Assembly (NCBI GenBank): GCA_949825025.1
Contig: OX463784.1
Location: forward strand, 14,055,283 to 14,119,282
DNA length: 64,000 nucleotides
Reading direction: 5' to 3'
Source: Siphlonurus alternatus
Taxonomy: Eukaryota; Arthropoda; Insecta; Ephemeroptera; Siphlonuridae
Shown here in pieces: positions 12,301 to 21,357 of this stretch. Made by a program: the position numbers and the translations under genes. The notes beneath the pieces are model-generated. The model did not search any database, was not told where the DNA came from, and saw only the letters and a program-made list of their open reading frames with translations. Every line of letters starts with the position of its first letter. The stretch's first letter is position 1.

Positions 12301-15300
12301 GGTTGGAAAAACAGGAAGGATGCCATTTAAAAGGCATGAGACGAGTGGATTGATATTGATAATGTTTATAAATTGGTGAATAACTGGATTCTACACACAG
12401 GTGCAAAGGTGCAAATCCAGGGGGGGAGCTGGGGGGGGGGGGGCTGCAGCCCGAAATTTTAAATTTTGGATTTTACATGGGCAATATAGGCATTTCCCCC
12501 ACTTCATTTTTTTTAAACATTGGCCTTATGGAGGCAGCCCCCTCCGAAATTTTGTTCTGGAATTTTGTTTTGGCCTGTCTACACATACTATTTAAATGAC
12601 AAGTATCAATATATTGTTTCATTGTAATTTTATTTGGACTACGGCGGTGAAAGAAACACATATTAACCTTGGAAGGTACAGTTCAGGTCAGTTAAAATAT
12701 TATCTGATTTGCTAATTAAAGCTGTAGTTGCTAGATAGAGATTTGATTTTTCGGGAGAGGTAAGATGAGCAACCAGACTAGCCATCTTAGTTTACAACAG
12801 ACACTTACATAGACTGCTTGATAATGCCTAAAAACAGAGCAGGGCTAATGTTACACCTGCTCAGTCTATAGGTACTTACATGATCAACTAAAACTTCTTT
12901 GTGGAGACAAGATTGAATTTTATTCTTACTTTCACAAGAAAATTGAAAATCGACATAATGGATAATCTGCAAACTATTCATGGGTAGTACAAAAACTTTT
13001 AGCTCTCTCCAGCCGACATGTTGTTTGAGATGTTGTCAGTCTAAATCACCACTATAATTGTTGCAGGCGTTCCTGGACGCGGTGATGACTCTGGAGTTCT
13101 CGACGGTGGAGAGTCTGTGGCGAGAGTTCTGGCGCAGCTCCGACAACAACAACGGTGATGAGTGTGAGGAGGAGAAGTACCTCTCCAAGTAAGTGACGAG
13201 GATCGACGTTGTAGCACCGTAGAGGTGCTTGTTGTATAGAGGCTTCAAGTCAGCTGATTTTACAGTGTTCCTGCTATGATATATCTTCCCTCGTCCACAA
13301 TAATGAGCTATCTGCTTCCACGATCTCGTTGCAATAATAAACTGTCTGCTATTTCAGGTGAGCGCAATTATGAGCTATAAATCAATATAAAATAAGGCTT
13401 ATAATTGCACTCACCTGAAATAGCAGACAGCTCATTATTGCAACAAAATCGTGGTAAACAGATAGCTCATTATTGCGGACGAGGGACGATATGTTATGTA
13501 AAAGAAAAGGTGTTTCCACTAAGAAATATTTATTTTTTAAGGAAAATTCCTTTTTTTTTTTTTTTTTTTTTTGCTGTCCAAGCCAAAGTACAGTAGTTAA
13601 TAATGCAAAATTTAGATTTTTTGACATCATTTATAACAGTAAGTTAAAAAATAGTTTTATTTTGCTTCATTTTCAAGTACAAGATGGACCTTAGTTAACA
13701 CAAATGAGCATCACAAGGCACACTGATTTGAAGCCTCTATTATTGTAATGTTGTGTCAGTTTGCTAACACTTACTTCAAAATAAAATATTTTAAACAACT
13801 TTTTATTATAAAATCAAGTGGTATAATTTTTCCATCATGCTTTTTGAAATTTATTTCCCCTTATTGCATTAGAACTTAAATAACCTCATTATGAATAGGT
13901 TTTGTGATTGGAAGATATGTTGCCCCTCAACAAGTTAGTATACGTAGGGTAAATATATTTATGTTCAGTGCTTTTTTCATTACCTTTTTGAACCTATATG
14001 TGTTGTCGAAGAATTTCTGTGTTGATGTTGATTCCATTGCTCCGTCATCTAACCCTGTCTCTGTGTACAGGACGAAGCTGTACCTGCTGTGCAAGTGTGA
14101 GCCAGTGCAGCTGTTCGTACGTAAGGTGGACTTTGACTTTTACCAGAACCTCGTTGGACTTCTCATCCCAGACGTGCTCAGACCAATACCAAGTGAGTGT
14201 GAAAACTGGAGGACATTTTCACCATGTGTTGTGTAAAACTTTAATATTTAGGCACTAAAATTTATTTGTATTATTTTTTTCTAACACTAAATTTTTTGTT
14301 GCAATTTTTACCATGTCTGGCTACTATGGCTCCCTCTATAGTCAAATTTCTTGAAAACCTGGAAACATGCACGTTCATGTGGTTAACAACACAATAAAAG
14401 CTCTATAAGAAATGCTATTGAAATAATTTCCCCCCCCCCCATTTCCCTCCTAAATTGAGTGTATTATGCTCTTTCTGAAAGTAAAGTAAGGTGTGCTGTT
14501 GCAATGTTGTCAAGCCTTTTAAAATGATAAAGAAGAGAACTTGCTATTTGATCATAGTATTTTTTTTATTTAGAAGCTAGAATTTTAGTAAAAACGATAC
14601 TTTTTTCAAGTGCCTTCATGACATTAAGGATTATTATCACTATGGTAATTATTTTTTATGGTAAAAAAATATAAAATTTTGATCAGAACATGAAGTGACT
14701 GTTCACTTTCTGAAATAAAAAAATTAATTATTCAGTTCAGTTTTTGAGATATTATTTTTTTTTAGTCAAAAAAGATGCTGATTTGACTAATGGCCGCCAG
14801 GTTTCTAATGATATTCGCACTATTTATATCCTGAATATCTTGAAAACTAGACTGACTTCTGCTTCATATTTTTCACTGAATATTTATGTTTTAATGTAAG
14901 GAAGGTTTACTATAATTTTCAGAGTGATTCACCATCTCCTAAGACTAGTGACAATAATCCTTAATGCGACTGTGTCCCAGAAAAAATAATATAACAAAGA
15001 TGAAAGCACTTTTTCGTTATAGTGATCTTAAATTAAGTGCGATAAACTAGATGATTGTGCTCAAATTGTCCTCCCATCTTGTTTGTTGTGTCCACTAATT
15101 CTTCATCTTGTATCCCCCAGGCTCTCTAACGCAGGCTATCCGCAACTTTGCCAAGGGTCTGGAAGGCTGGCTGACGGGGGCCATGAACGGATGTCCGGAA
15201 CCAATTATGAACATCAAGGTGAGACAAAAGCCACAGTCAATCTCAGATGGTGAACAAGCTTTTATCAAAAGTTACTAGTGAATTAAAGACATCTAACACT

Positions 15301-17654
15301 GAATGTGATGTTATCTTGTAGTGAAGAAGTGTATTCAGTGAAATTCTTAACTAATTAAACAGAGCTAGATTAAACAATTTATATTTTAAACCATATATGT
15401 GCATTTAACTCTGAAATTTTGTTAAGGAGAATGAATAATATACTGTACTATCAATATTAGCCCTATAGAACTCAAATACAATATTATTAAAAAAAATAAT
15501 ACTTAAGAAATTTTATTGTTCTCCCAAGAAGAAAAAAGCTTGTCTCACTGACGGAATAAAATTGAACATTGTATCCATTATTAGTTTTCCCCCCCCTTTT
15601 TCCTAATTTTAACTTGATTAATATTCAATACTGCAACATATAATAAAGCAGCTTTTCACAAAGTCCTGTTGCTCGTTGTCTGTAGACCTTACAAACTGAC
15701 TCTATAACTTACCTCATATCCAGCTGTGTGCGGTGAGTGCTTTCGCCCAGACGCTGCGGCGCTACACGTCTCTGAACCACCTGGCCCAGGCTGCCCGCGC
15801 AGTCCTGCAGAACTCAACGCAGATCAACCAGATGTTGGCCGACCTCAACCGAGTCGACTTCCACAACGTGCAGGAGCAGGTGAGGATACTTGACTATCGT
15901 CTCTGTTGTATAGCTACAAAATTGAACAAAATTTCAAAATATTTCCCAGGACCTTAGTACCACTTTTGCACATATAAAACTTATGTACGACAGTGTCACT
16001 ACCATCCCTGGAAGTCGTGGACTTTCTGAAATTTCAGTAACTTTTCTATAAGACTCTGAAAGTCTCTGTGTTTCTAAAATATTGACTTCTGGTCATTGAT
16101 CTTACGGTGCATTTAATTTAACTGGACATGATTGTAATAATTTTCAAGGAAATATTGTCATATTTGTAATTGATGGCATAATTTTATATAATAAGTATCA
16201 TTCTGAGCAAAGTTTACACATTTCCCAATTACAATATTTGCAAATAAAGAAAGGAAGCTTTGGTATTCTTTCAGATTATTATATTTTTTGGCTATTTCAG
16301 TAATATGTATCTATTTGAATTAATTAAATATAAAATATATTGCACAATACCATGACAGCTGTTTGACTGACGCCTCGTTATTGTTGCAGGCCTCGTGGGT
16401 GTGCCAGTGTGACGCCGGGGTGGTGCAGCGTCTCGAGGCAGACTTCAAGGGGACGCTGCAGCAGCAGAACTCGCTGGAGCAGTGGGCCGTGTGGCTCAAG
16501 AACGTCGTCTCCACCGTCCTCAAGCCTTACGAGGGAAAACCCAACTTTGCCAAGGCCGCCAGACAGTTCCTTCTCAAATGGTCCTTCTACAGGTAAGTCA
16601 GGGAATTTACTGTAGAGAGGAGATGTAATAATTAATTTAAGGCTTGCAGTCAAATTTTTACCTTTCTAAATATAATACAGTATGTATAACTGGAAACAGT
16701 TCAATGAGAAGTTCATTTGTTTGTATTGTTATTTTTTGGTTTCTTTAATCTTTAATCCACTCTGTGGTGTAGTGGTTAGTACCCCTGGCTCTGGTCCGAG
16801 AGGTCCCTGGTTTGCTTCCCGAACCCGGCAGACTTTTCGTGACTGATTATAATACTAGATTATGGAATTGGTAGGAGGAAGGCAGCTTACGGCTGTCTAT
16901 ACTTCGCTGCCCTGCAGTATTGCACTGCCACTGCAGGCTGCACAGATCTGGTAGTAGGAGCCCAGAAGAGTGCAGGAAAGGGTTCTGGGAGCCTGGTAAG
17001 CCCCAGCATGGTCGCAAGATAACTCTTACTGACAAGGCTAAATATCGGCCTGGCCACACCCAAAAGGGTAAAATGATGTCAAGGGTATTAACTTTTATTT
17101 TTATTGTTTTCATATGTTCAGCAAATTAAGCTGTAAACGAACAACATAATAAAAGTTCAGACCACATACTTTACCCAACATAGTCAGAACTTGGATATTG
17201 ATTTTATTTAATTTCAGAGGATGGCATGATTTTAAAAGCTTCCAAAAATTTTGTGAAATGCACAAATAAATATGTTGACTATGAAATTAAAATATATATG
17301 TAGCAAATCCCTTTCTCCATTACTGACCCTCCTCCCTGTTTCATGTCAACAGTTCGATGGTGATTCGGGACCTGACGCTGCGCAGTGCTGCAAGTTTTGG
17401 CTCGTTCCACCTGATCCGACTACTGTACGACGAGTACATGTTCTACTTGATTGAGCACCAGGTGGCGTCTGCGACCGGCGAGACTCCCATCGCAGTCATT
17501 GGAGAGGTGAGAGCGAGACTCGTGCTGGAGGGGAGAGTTTAATAAGTTAGCTCTCGTAAATGCAGAACAGCTTTAGTCTTTAGCCCAACAAGTCTAAGAT
17601 TACACTTGGTGGCATTTTTTATTGCATATTTGGATAGAACACCTTAAATTCAGT

Positions 17655-17706
<52 letters not shown>

Positions 17707-18984
17707 TTATTCACCCAAGTGCATATACAAAAAAATATATATGACAAACAATTGAGGTGAAAAGGATACAATACTTGGCACAAGCAGCACCATAACACAG
17801 AGTAAGTGGTATTAAATGCGTTTTATAACAACAAAAACAAAATAATTAAAGTTAATTAATTTTTTTCTAATTTTTTTTAACCCCATAACGTCCTCAATAT
17901 CAAAGGGAAAGACTCTCATGACATCATAGTCATGTGAAGTCTTTCTTTATGCTTACATGTTAAATATTTGCATGACTGTGACTTCACAGCATTTTGCAGC
18001 TCAATTTTAAAGGTTAACGTTAGAGGGTTCAGATTTTTTTTTTTAAAAATGGGAATACACAACTTTAGGTGCTCTATTCAAATATGAAATAAAAAAATTA
18101 TGAAGGTTGTCCATTTTGCTTTCTGACTGCTTAATTTTTTCTTGTCCCATCTTTTAACCTGTGATCAGAGCAAAAGTTAACTATTTCAAAGCATAATCCA
18201 AGATTTTAAAGGGTATAGCTATATACCGGATTTAAATTTTTACTGCATTTTTTGTTAATTTATTAATCAATGATGAATGTACTGCAGTCTAGAATTAGTG
18301 AGACTACACGTCCCCAAGGGAAACTAACAAGTAAGAAAGTGTTTTTTTGTTTACATGGTATCGTCAACAATGTGTATTGAACTTGTGGAGTGAGTCAGTC
18401 AATATGCCTCATTTTCACTCTTACATTGATGCCAAAAATCTTTTTATGATGTCAACCATAAGGCCTAGTGTATAGACACTTTTTAATTTCCCTTGGTGCA
18501 TGCTGCATTAATAGCTCTCTTTCAGATTTTATGACTAACTTTGTTCACTCTAAAACTAAAAAAACAGTAAATTTAAAAAAAAATTATTATTTTAGACTAT
18601 ATTATCAAAAATATATTCTGTTATAACTCCCTATAGATTTTGTATGCATTACAGAAATCCAATCCATCCAGCTACCCCATGAATCAACAACAACAACAAC
18701 CTATTGTTGACGACAAAAGCCTAGCGATGTCCGGATTGGTTGGTTTCAACAACTCTTCACCAGGTGGGGTTCTCAATCAACAACAATGTAACGGTAGCGG
18801 TCCGTCCTCTTTGAATCAGTCGTCAACAGTAAATATTCAACAACAGCAACATCATATGTTGGCATCAGGAAAAGTCGTTCAAGTCACTTCAAATTCTTCA
18901 ACACAACAACAACAACAACAACAAAACACAACTAGCCCTCCAACTTTACGATCAGATGCAGCGAAACGACTTAGAATGAGCTAA
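204..18984 (+). CDS. RFX-family transcription factor gene (RFX1/2/3-like), 5' partial, 16 exons
   Basis: Sequence-specific nuclear transcription factor that in this family binds X-box DNA as a dimer; RFX2/3-type members drive ciliary genes. Joining the exons listed separately gives an open frame of about 857 residues to a TAA at 18982, with every junction phase compatible and all introns GT-AG. Visible order: Ser/Gln/Thr-rich N-terminal region with an activation-like segment ([21 protein letters not shown], then [16 protein letters not shown]; residues about 90-160); a complete RFX winged-helix domain (about 270-344, with [32 protein letters not shown] and [12 protein letters not shown]); central RFX region; C-terminal dimerisation-type region ([40 protein letters not shown]); polyglutamine tail. 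Presence of the dimerisation region argues against the RFX5/RFX7 classes. Upstream exons and the start codon lie outside the window. Family identity is recognised from conserved motifs, not from a search; the particular paralogue is inferred. Confidence 0.95.
998..1325. mobile_element. Foldback MITE, family 1 (GGACAAC subfamily)
   Basis: Defines a family in this window. Terminal inverted repeats of about 100-150 bases begin ATGGACAACCTGCATG and end with the reverse complement. Arms contain ttattgcagaaatgaatagag, a poly-T run, and a conserved inner segment (gaactatttttaaataatta; attgaaagt). No coding capacity, so non-autonomous. Sits in the first visible RFX intron. Confidence 0.8.
1576..1698 (+). 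CDS. RFX exon B
   Basis: Acceptor ttgtgcag, donor gtacta. Phase 1 to phase 1. Encodes a low-complexity segment beginning [20 protein letters not shown] and ending [11 protein letters not shown], typical of the poorly conserved N-terminal region of RFX proteins. Confidence 0.88.
1816..2140. mobile_element. Foldback MITE, family 1 (GGACAAC subfamily)
   Basis: Second copy of the family described at 998, in the RFX intron after exon B. Ends atggataacctac and agttgtccat. The GC-rich centre (accgcgacgcctattgacac) is better preserved than in the first copy. Confidence 0.8.
2141..3867. other. RFX intron segment without recognised features
   Basis: AT-rich intron with a (TA)n stretch near 2357 and homopolymer A runs. 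No exon-like frame, tRNA or clear repeat unit found. Confidence 0.6.
3868..4186. mobile_element. Foldback MITE, family 1 (GGAGTATCGACC subfamily)
   Basis: Ends are atggagtatcgacctcaa and the inverse ggtcgatactccat. The arms share ttgcagaaatggatag and attgaaagtcc with the GGACAAC subfamily. TGACGTCA palindromes sit symmetrically in both arms (near 4000 and 4051). Located in the RFX intron between exons B and C. Confidence 0.85.
5599..5627 (+). repeat. Poly-G tract
   Basis: A run of about 29 G in the RFX intron between exons B and C. Such runs are prone to length errors and G-quadruplex formation. Confidence 0.9.
6036..6190 (+). repeat. (TATAA)n minisatellite
   Basis: About 30 near-perfect units of the 5-mer ataat/tataa in the RFX intron, ending in a related attagtataatatattac segment. 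Confidence 0.95.
6638..6773 (+). CDS. RFX exon C
   Basis: Acceptor gctgttttcag, donor gtgagt. Begins [14 protein letters not shown] and contains [20 protein letters not shown], which resembles the activation segment of RFX1-3. A decayed copy of the acceptor and exon start lies about 170 bases upstream (see findings). Confidence 0.92.
6893..7001 (+). CDS. RFX exon D
   Basis: Acceptor gtttgtggacag, donor gtgagg. Reads [20 protein letters not shown] then [16 protein letters not shown]. It joins exon C through a split Met codon after a very short 119-base intron. The YPVYTMGEA motif is characteristic of RFX1-3 N-terminal regions. Confidence 0.92.
7125..7422. mobile_element. Foldback MITE, family 1, diverged
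   Basis: Ends atagacaacctacatg and gtagcttgtcctt; inner arms with cagaagtattgctaaaaag and the typical gcataatttgatgccctcta end motif. Heavily mutated copy in the RFX intron between exons D and E. Confidence 0.65.
7500..7804. mobile_element. Intact hAT-like MITE with target duplication, RFX intron
   Basis: About 31-base inverted ends CAGAGATCTTATAGTGTAGA / TCTACACTATAAGATCTCTG flanked directly on both sides by CCTAAAT. CAG..CTG ends and a 7-8 base duplication suit hAT superfamily elements. GC content of the interior is higher than the surrounding intron. Confidence 0.8.
7880..8005 (+). CDS. RFX exon E
   Basis: Acceptor ttgccctcgcag, donor gtaagt. 42 codons, phase 0 at both ends: [20 protein letters not shown], then [25 protein letters not shown] (7500-7804) ends only 75 bases upstream, leaving the polypyrimidine tract intact. 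Confidence 0.92.
8199..8582. mobile_element. Foldback MITE related to family 1, long arms
   Basis: Arms about 170 bases: ATAGACAATAATGGTTG on the left and CAACCATTATTGTCTAT on the right, with ggtggtacacctgatgggac mirrored inside. The loop holds two tandem copies of gtgattggctattgatgac (8376-8394 and 8407-8425). In the RFX intron after exon E. Confidence 0.8.
8921..9126. mobile_element. Possible MITE with 15-base inverted ends
   Basis: Left ggtacactcaaacaa, right ttgtttgagtgtact. Interior AT-rich with weak internal symmetry. Single copy in this window, in the RFX intron upstream of exon F. Confidence 0.5.
9225..9401 (+). CDS. RFX exon F
   Basis: Acceptor gctttgtatag, donor gtaagt. 59 codons, phase 0 at both ends: [20 protein letters not shown] then a Ser/Asn-rich linker ending [10 protein letters not shown]. 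Its position immediately before the DNA-binding domain fits the linker of RFX proteins. Length is a multiple of three, so it could be skipped without a frameshift. Confidence 0.88.
9531..9917. mobile_element. MITE, family 2 (GGTAGAGATAA ends), RFX intron
   Basis: Family 2 elements have long inverted arms and terminal TTAAGGTAGAGATAAC. This copy begins ttaaaggagagataac and ends gttatctctacctaa; arms share ttagcaaattcacaaa and agtgcctaaaagccatagaa. The core is of the CAGCTGTTCGA type. Confidence 0.8.
9918..10730. other. RFX intron segment without recognised features
   Basis: Between the family 2 MITE and exon G; AT-rich with no repeat family match in the window. Confidence 0.6.
10731..10912 (+). 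CDS. RFX exon G: DNA-binding domain, first part
   Basis: Acceptor actgccttcctcag, donor gtaggg. Encodes [20 protein letters not shown], then [20 protein letters not shown] and [20 protein letters not shown], the helical core of the RFX winged helix. The domain continues through a split Arg codon into the next exon. This is the most diagnostic part of the gene. Confidence 0.97.
11084..11098 (+). promoter_or_regulatory. Perfect palindromic X-box-like motif in RFX intron
   Basis: GTTACCATTGGTAAC, 172 bases after the first DNA-binding-domain exon. It satisfies the degenerate X-box consensus GTNRCC(N0-3)RGYAAC with a three-base spacer; ciliary X-boxes normally have two. Possible autoregulatory site (inference). 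Confidence 0.4.
11601..11853 (+). CDS. RFX exon H: DNA-binding domain end and Ser/Gly linker
   Basis: Acceptor caatgtccacag, donor gtaaaa. Starts [20 protein letters not shown], completing the wing of the RFX domain, then a Ser/Gly/His-rich spacer with [15 protein letters not shown] and a basic KRFKSSKG patch that could serve as a nuclear localisation signal (inference). Exit phase 0. Confidence 0.96.
12140..12286 (+). CDS. RFX exon I
   Basis: Acceptor tatccttgcag, donor gtgagg. 49 codons: [49 protein letters not shown]. The FPEIDF and RSIYREHCE motifs match the region downstream of the DNA-binding domain in RFX1-3. Confidence 0.94.
12400..12580. mobile_element. hAT-like MITE with G-rich end (copy 1)
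   Basis: Shares with 32642-32803 the segments acatgggcaatataggcatt, tcccccac and cattggccttatggaggcag, plus the G-run/C-run flanks. Ends are mutated compared with the other copy (caggtgcaaa; ttggcctgt). In the RFX intron between exons I and J. Confidence 0.75.
13067..13188 (+). CDS. RFX exon J
   Basis: Acceptor ataattgttgcag, donor gtaagt. Reads [20 protein letters not shown] then [20 protein letters not shown] and a split Lys codon. FWR is conserved in the central RFX region; the acidic insert [10 protein letters not shown] looks lineage-specific. Confidence 0.94.
13235..13740. mobile_element. MITE, family 4 (GAGGCTTCAAGT ends), with nested element
   Basis: Left end atagaggcttcaagtcagct, right end gatttgaagcctctat. 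Located in the RFX intron between exons J and K, and interrupted by a family 3 MITE at 13279-13493. Related copies are at 21121 and 62338. Confidence 0.75.
13279..13493. mobile_element. MITE, family 3 (CCTCGTCCRCAATAATGAGC)
   Basis: Arms about 90 bases: ccctcgtccacaataatgag, tatctgcttccacgat and ctgctatttcaggtgagcgc, mirrored on the right down to gcggacgagggacgatat. Nested within a family 4 element. Confidence 0.85.
14071..14192 (+). CDS. RFX exon K
   Basis: Acceptor tctctgtgtacag, donor gtgagt. Reads [20 protein letters not shown] then [28 protein letters not shown] is a hallmark of the RFX dimerisation-region start. Exit phase 1. Confidence 0.95.
14193..15120. other. RFX intron K-L, nothing recognised
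   Basis: AT-rich, one C run near 14432; no inverted repeat or exon candidate found. Confidence 0.6.
15121..15218 (+). CDS. RFX exon L
   Basis: Acceptor tgtatcccccag, donor gtgaga. Reads (S)[20 protein letters not shown] then [12 protein letters not shown]. The [15 protein letters not shown] motif is conserved in RFX1-4 and RFX6 C-terminal regions. Confidence 0.95.
15219..15723. other. RFX intron L-M, nothing recognised
   Basis: AT-rich with one C-rich stretch near 15592. No element found. Confidence 0.6.
15724..15879 (+). CDS. RFX exon M
   Basis: Acceptor cctcatatccag, donor gtgagg. 52 codons: [52 protein letters not shown]. The [19 protein letters not shown] helix is characteristic of the dimerisation region. 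Confidence 0.95.
15880..16389. other. RFX intron M-N, nothing recognised
   Basis: AT-rich; no repeat or regulatory motif recognised. Confidence 0.6.
16390..16592 (+). CDS. RFX exon N
   Basis: Acceptor ttattgttgcag, donor gtaagt. Reads [67 protein letters not shown]. The ASWVCQC, LEQWA.WL and [20 protein letters not shown] string (crossing into exon O) is typical of RFX1-3. Confidence 0.96.
16757..17060 (+). mobile_element. tRNA-derived SINE in RFX intron
   Basis: The first 75 bases look like a tRNA: A-box-like tggtgtagtggttagtaccc and B-box-like ggtttgcttcccgaacc. A longer unrelated body (cactgccactgcaggctgca; gaaagggttctgggagcctg; cctggccacacccaaaaggg) follows. The tRNA-like part lacks a clean cloverleaf, so a SINE rather than a tRNA gene. 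Confidence 0.7.
17353..17506 (+). CDS. RFX exon O
   Basis: Acceptor catgtcaacag, donor gtgaga. Split Ser codon, then [51 protein letters not shown]. End of the conserved RFX region ([14 protein letters not shown]). Confidence 0.96.
17656..17835 (-). mobile_element. Probable non-LTR retroelement 3' end
   Basis: Read on the minus strand, a unique segment ends with tatatgcacttgggtgaata followed by (TAAA)n. A microsatellite-like tail after a short conserved 3' end is typical of LINE or SINE insertions. No reverse transcriptase is present; the 5' truncated copy interrupts a MITE. Confidence 0.45.
17659..17708 (+). repeat. (TTTA)n microsatellite
   Basis: Twelve or so TTTA units, forming the tail of the minus-strand retroelement fragment in the last RFX intron. 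Confidence 0.9.
18655..18984 (+). CDS. RFX exon P: glutamine-rich C-terminus and stop
   Basis: Acceptor gtatgcattacag in phase 0, 109 codons plus TAA. Low-complexity tail with four Gln runs encoded largely by CAA ([37 protein letters not shown]), ending [11 protein letters not shown]. No conserved domain is expected this far C-terminal in RFX proteins. Codons are A/T-ending (CAA, TCA, GGT), unlike the GC-ending codons of the preceding exons. Confidence 0.9.
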   Translation, partial: KSNPSSYPMNQQQQQPIVDDKSLAMSGLVGFNNSSPGGVLNQQQCNGSGPSSLNQSSTVNIQQQQHHMLASGKVVQVTSNSSTQQQQQQQNTTSPPTLRSDAAKRLRMS

Positions 18985-19502
18985 CTCAATCTAACAGGGA
19001 GCATTAATATGTATCCCTTAAATATACTGTTAGATGATAATATTAATGGGCTTAATGATTTAAATGAATTTTCAGATTTTTCTGATTCAGATTAAAAAAT
19101 AAAACTTTTGCATGGAAAAAATATTATTTGTGTTTTTTGTTAACATTAATTTTTTTTTTACATGCACGAATTTTGTTGTTATTTTATTTTAATTAGTATG
19201 TCAATTTAATTAATTTTAAAAGTGTGTTTTTTTTTTTTAAAAGCCCAATATTATTCTAATATTATATGTAGTCTTAAATTGCCTGCCTCTTAATGTAAAA
19301 ATACAGTGTTCTAAGATTTTTTTTTTAATGAAATGTCTAATATTTTTCTTGCACGATTCAGGAAAATATTTTAATTTATTAAATTTTAAATGGTGCTGCG
19401 TCCTACATTTAAAACTCATTGTAAATATTCAGTGTGTGTGTATGAGTATCACACAATATTGTAATTTTATTTATTTTTTAAAACTAAATACATTCCAATA
19501 AA
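18985..19502 (+). other. RFX 3' UTR with poly(A) signals
   Basis: AT-rich sequence directly after the stop codon with AATAAA at 19098-19103 and again at 19497-19502; the second is followed by a GT-rich stretch (tgtctctagc...tgtttgtgtg) consistent with a cleavage site. The 3' end could lie further downstream; other A-rich signals exist. Confidence 0.5.
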
Positions 19503-21120
19503 AATACAAGTGTCTCTAGCTCTTACTGTTTGTGTGCTAATGTATTGATTTTAAGATAATAATAACGGAATAACGTAAAAAGTGAAGTAACAGGCTGGTA
19601 AGATTTACAAATATAGAGAACTAACAAAACTAAAACTAAGTTTTTCTCTAACCCTTGTTTTTACATGGAAAGAGTTAAAAATATGTAAATTTAAGGGGTC
19701 CTACAAAATTTCTAAATTAAAAACAAACAATTATATGAACTTCAAATTTGACATCTTTATTTGTGAAAATGCTTTACAGCAGCTGTAATTCTTTCTGTGT
19801 ATGCTTAAAGAAAGTATATGGCATCTATTATGCCGGCTCTTTAGTTTTAGACTCAAAAGTTTAGAAGTTTGTAGGGAAAAAAACTCTTTTAAATTATGTA
19901 TTAGCAGCCTGATTCTTTAACATAGTCCTAATTATTATTAATTATTAAAGATTATAGGTTGACGAACGTGGAATTCGGTTTAAAAAAATTGATAATTGCA
20001 CGTTTTTTGTGGGTGTTTTATCACAAGTGGCTATTTGTAAGTTACATTTCAATTTAGAAAAACTGCAGTGTAATTAATATTAATGAGCTTAAAAAAAAGG
20101 CAAAAGAAAAATAAATTACACCAATTAAAACAAAAAAAAAAAATGAACATCTAAAGATTACTGAGAATTAAAAGAAAGATAAGAAAATATGATTCCTGCT
20201 TTTTGCTCAACGAGTCATGCAACCATCCATCCAACAATTTAAAACTATTTTATTACATGTAAAATATAAAGAGAACAAAAAAATATTCATTTTAAAAATA
20301 ATATATAATTATATAAAAATACCAAAACATTTAAAAAAAATAATAATATATAATGATGAAAATATTTTCTAAGTAAAGAAAATATAACCAAAGTTTAGTG
20401 TGTATTCTAGAATTAATCACCATAAATTTATGTTTATAATATAAATATATCATAATTAATCACAATTTTAGTATGTAAAAAAAAAAAAAAAAAAAAAAAA
20501 AAACTATAATTAAATGGCAATTGTTGTGTTTGTTTTTTCCCATGGTGTGTTTTTGTTTTAAATGTTTTGTGGGCAATGTTTATTTTTTTATTACAGTATT
20601 ATGTAATAATATATATGCACATATATTATAATTATGTAATATGTAATCTAATTTTTTTTAATAATAATAATAATAATCTTTGTGGTGTTTTAAAAAATAA
20701 AAATGTGTATTTTTAAAAAGGTATGGAAAATAAAAGACAGTTTGGTGTTTTTTGATGTTTGTAAAAAAAAAAAATGTAGTAACTGCTGCCTTGAAAATAG
20801 TTATTTTTTTTAAAAAATACATGTACGCTTTGTTTTCTAGTCATAATTATTATGACATTAATATGTCATTATAGATTTATCATACATACGTAATTGCAGG
20901 TTTTGATGAATGTAAATTGTCAATTGTTATATTTTTTTTCTCTACCTTTCTTTATTTTAATTAAAGCTCTATATGTTTAATAATTTCTTAGTAATTGTAA
21001 AGAAACAATAGAAGCTTCTGCAAATCCTTTGTTTCTTTGTATAATTTTAAGACCATTAGATGTAAAAAAAAATGACAGTAAAAGCTATTTTCTTATTTGT
21101 AAACGGTGAAAGTAACCTTT

Positions 21121-21357
21121 ATAGAGGCTTCAAGTGTTCCCCGGCGGCAAAATTTTCTCAATATACCACGTTAGAAAATTTGAATTTTTTCTCAGTAACT
21201 ATTAAAGCTATTAATTTGAAAACATCTCTTAGGGGTCTTCTGATAATGAATTTCCTCTAAAAAAAAATTGAATGCCAAAAAGCAATTTTGAGTTTTTTTA
21301 CATATGTTTGGATAGGACGGTAGGAACACCACAAAATCAGCTGACTTGAAGCCTCCA
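21121..21357. mobile_element. MITE, family 4
   Basis: Ends atagaggcttcaagtgttcc and cagctgacttgaagcctcc. Internal ttggataggacggtaggaac and attaaagctattaatttgaa are shared with 62338. About 2.1 kb downstream of the RFX stop codon. Confidence 0.75.

Larger units (their letters stand above)
17607..18117. mobile_element. MITE of the 60034 branch split by a retroelement tail
   Basis: Left arm gcattttttattgcatattt at about 17611; right arm from about 17860 through atgaaggttgtccattttg at 18117. The arms are separated by a (TTTA)n tract and a unique segment that looks like a retroelement 3' end on the minus strand. Lies in the last RFX intron. Confidence 0.6.

Noticed and set aside
13904..14236. 110-codon frame overlapping RFX exon K
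   Set aside because: Only the part in exon K is conserved RFX sequence; the upstream part runs through the polypyrimidine tract and acceptor.
16757..16831. tRNA gene in the RFX intron
   Set aside because: A-box and B-box are present but the arms do not pair into a full cloverleaf and a long SINE body follows. Called as SINE.
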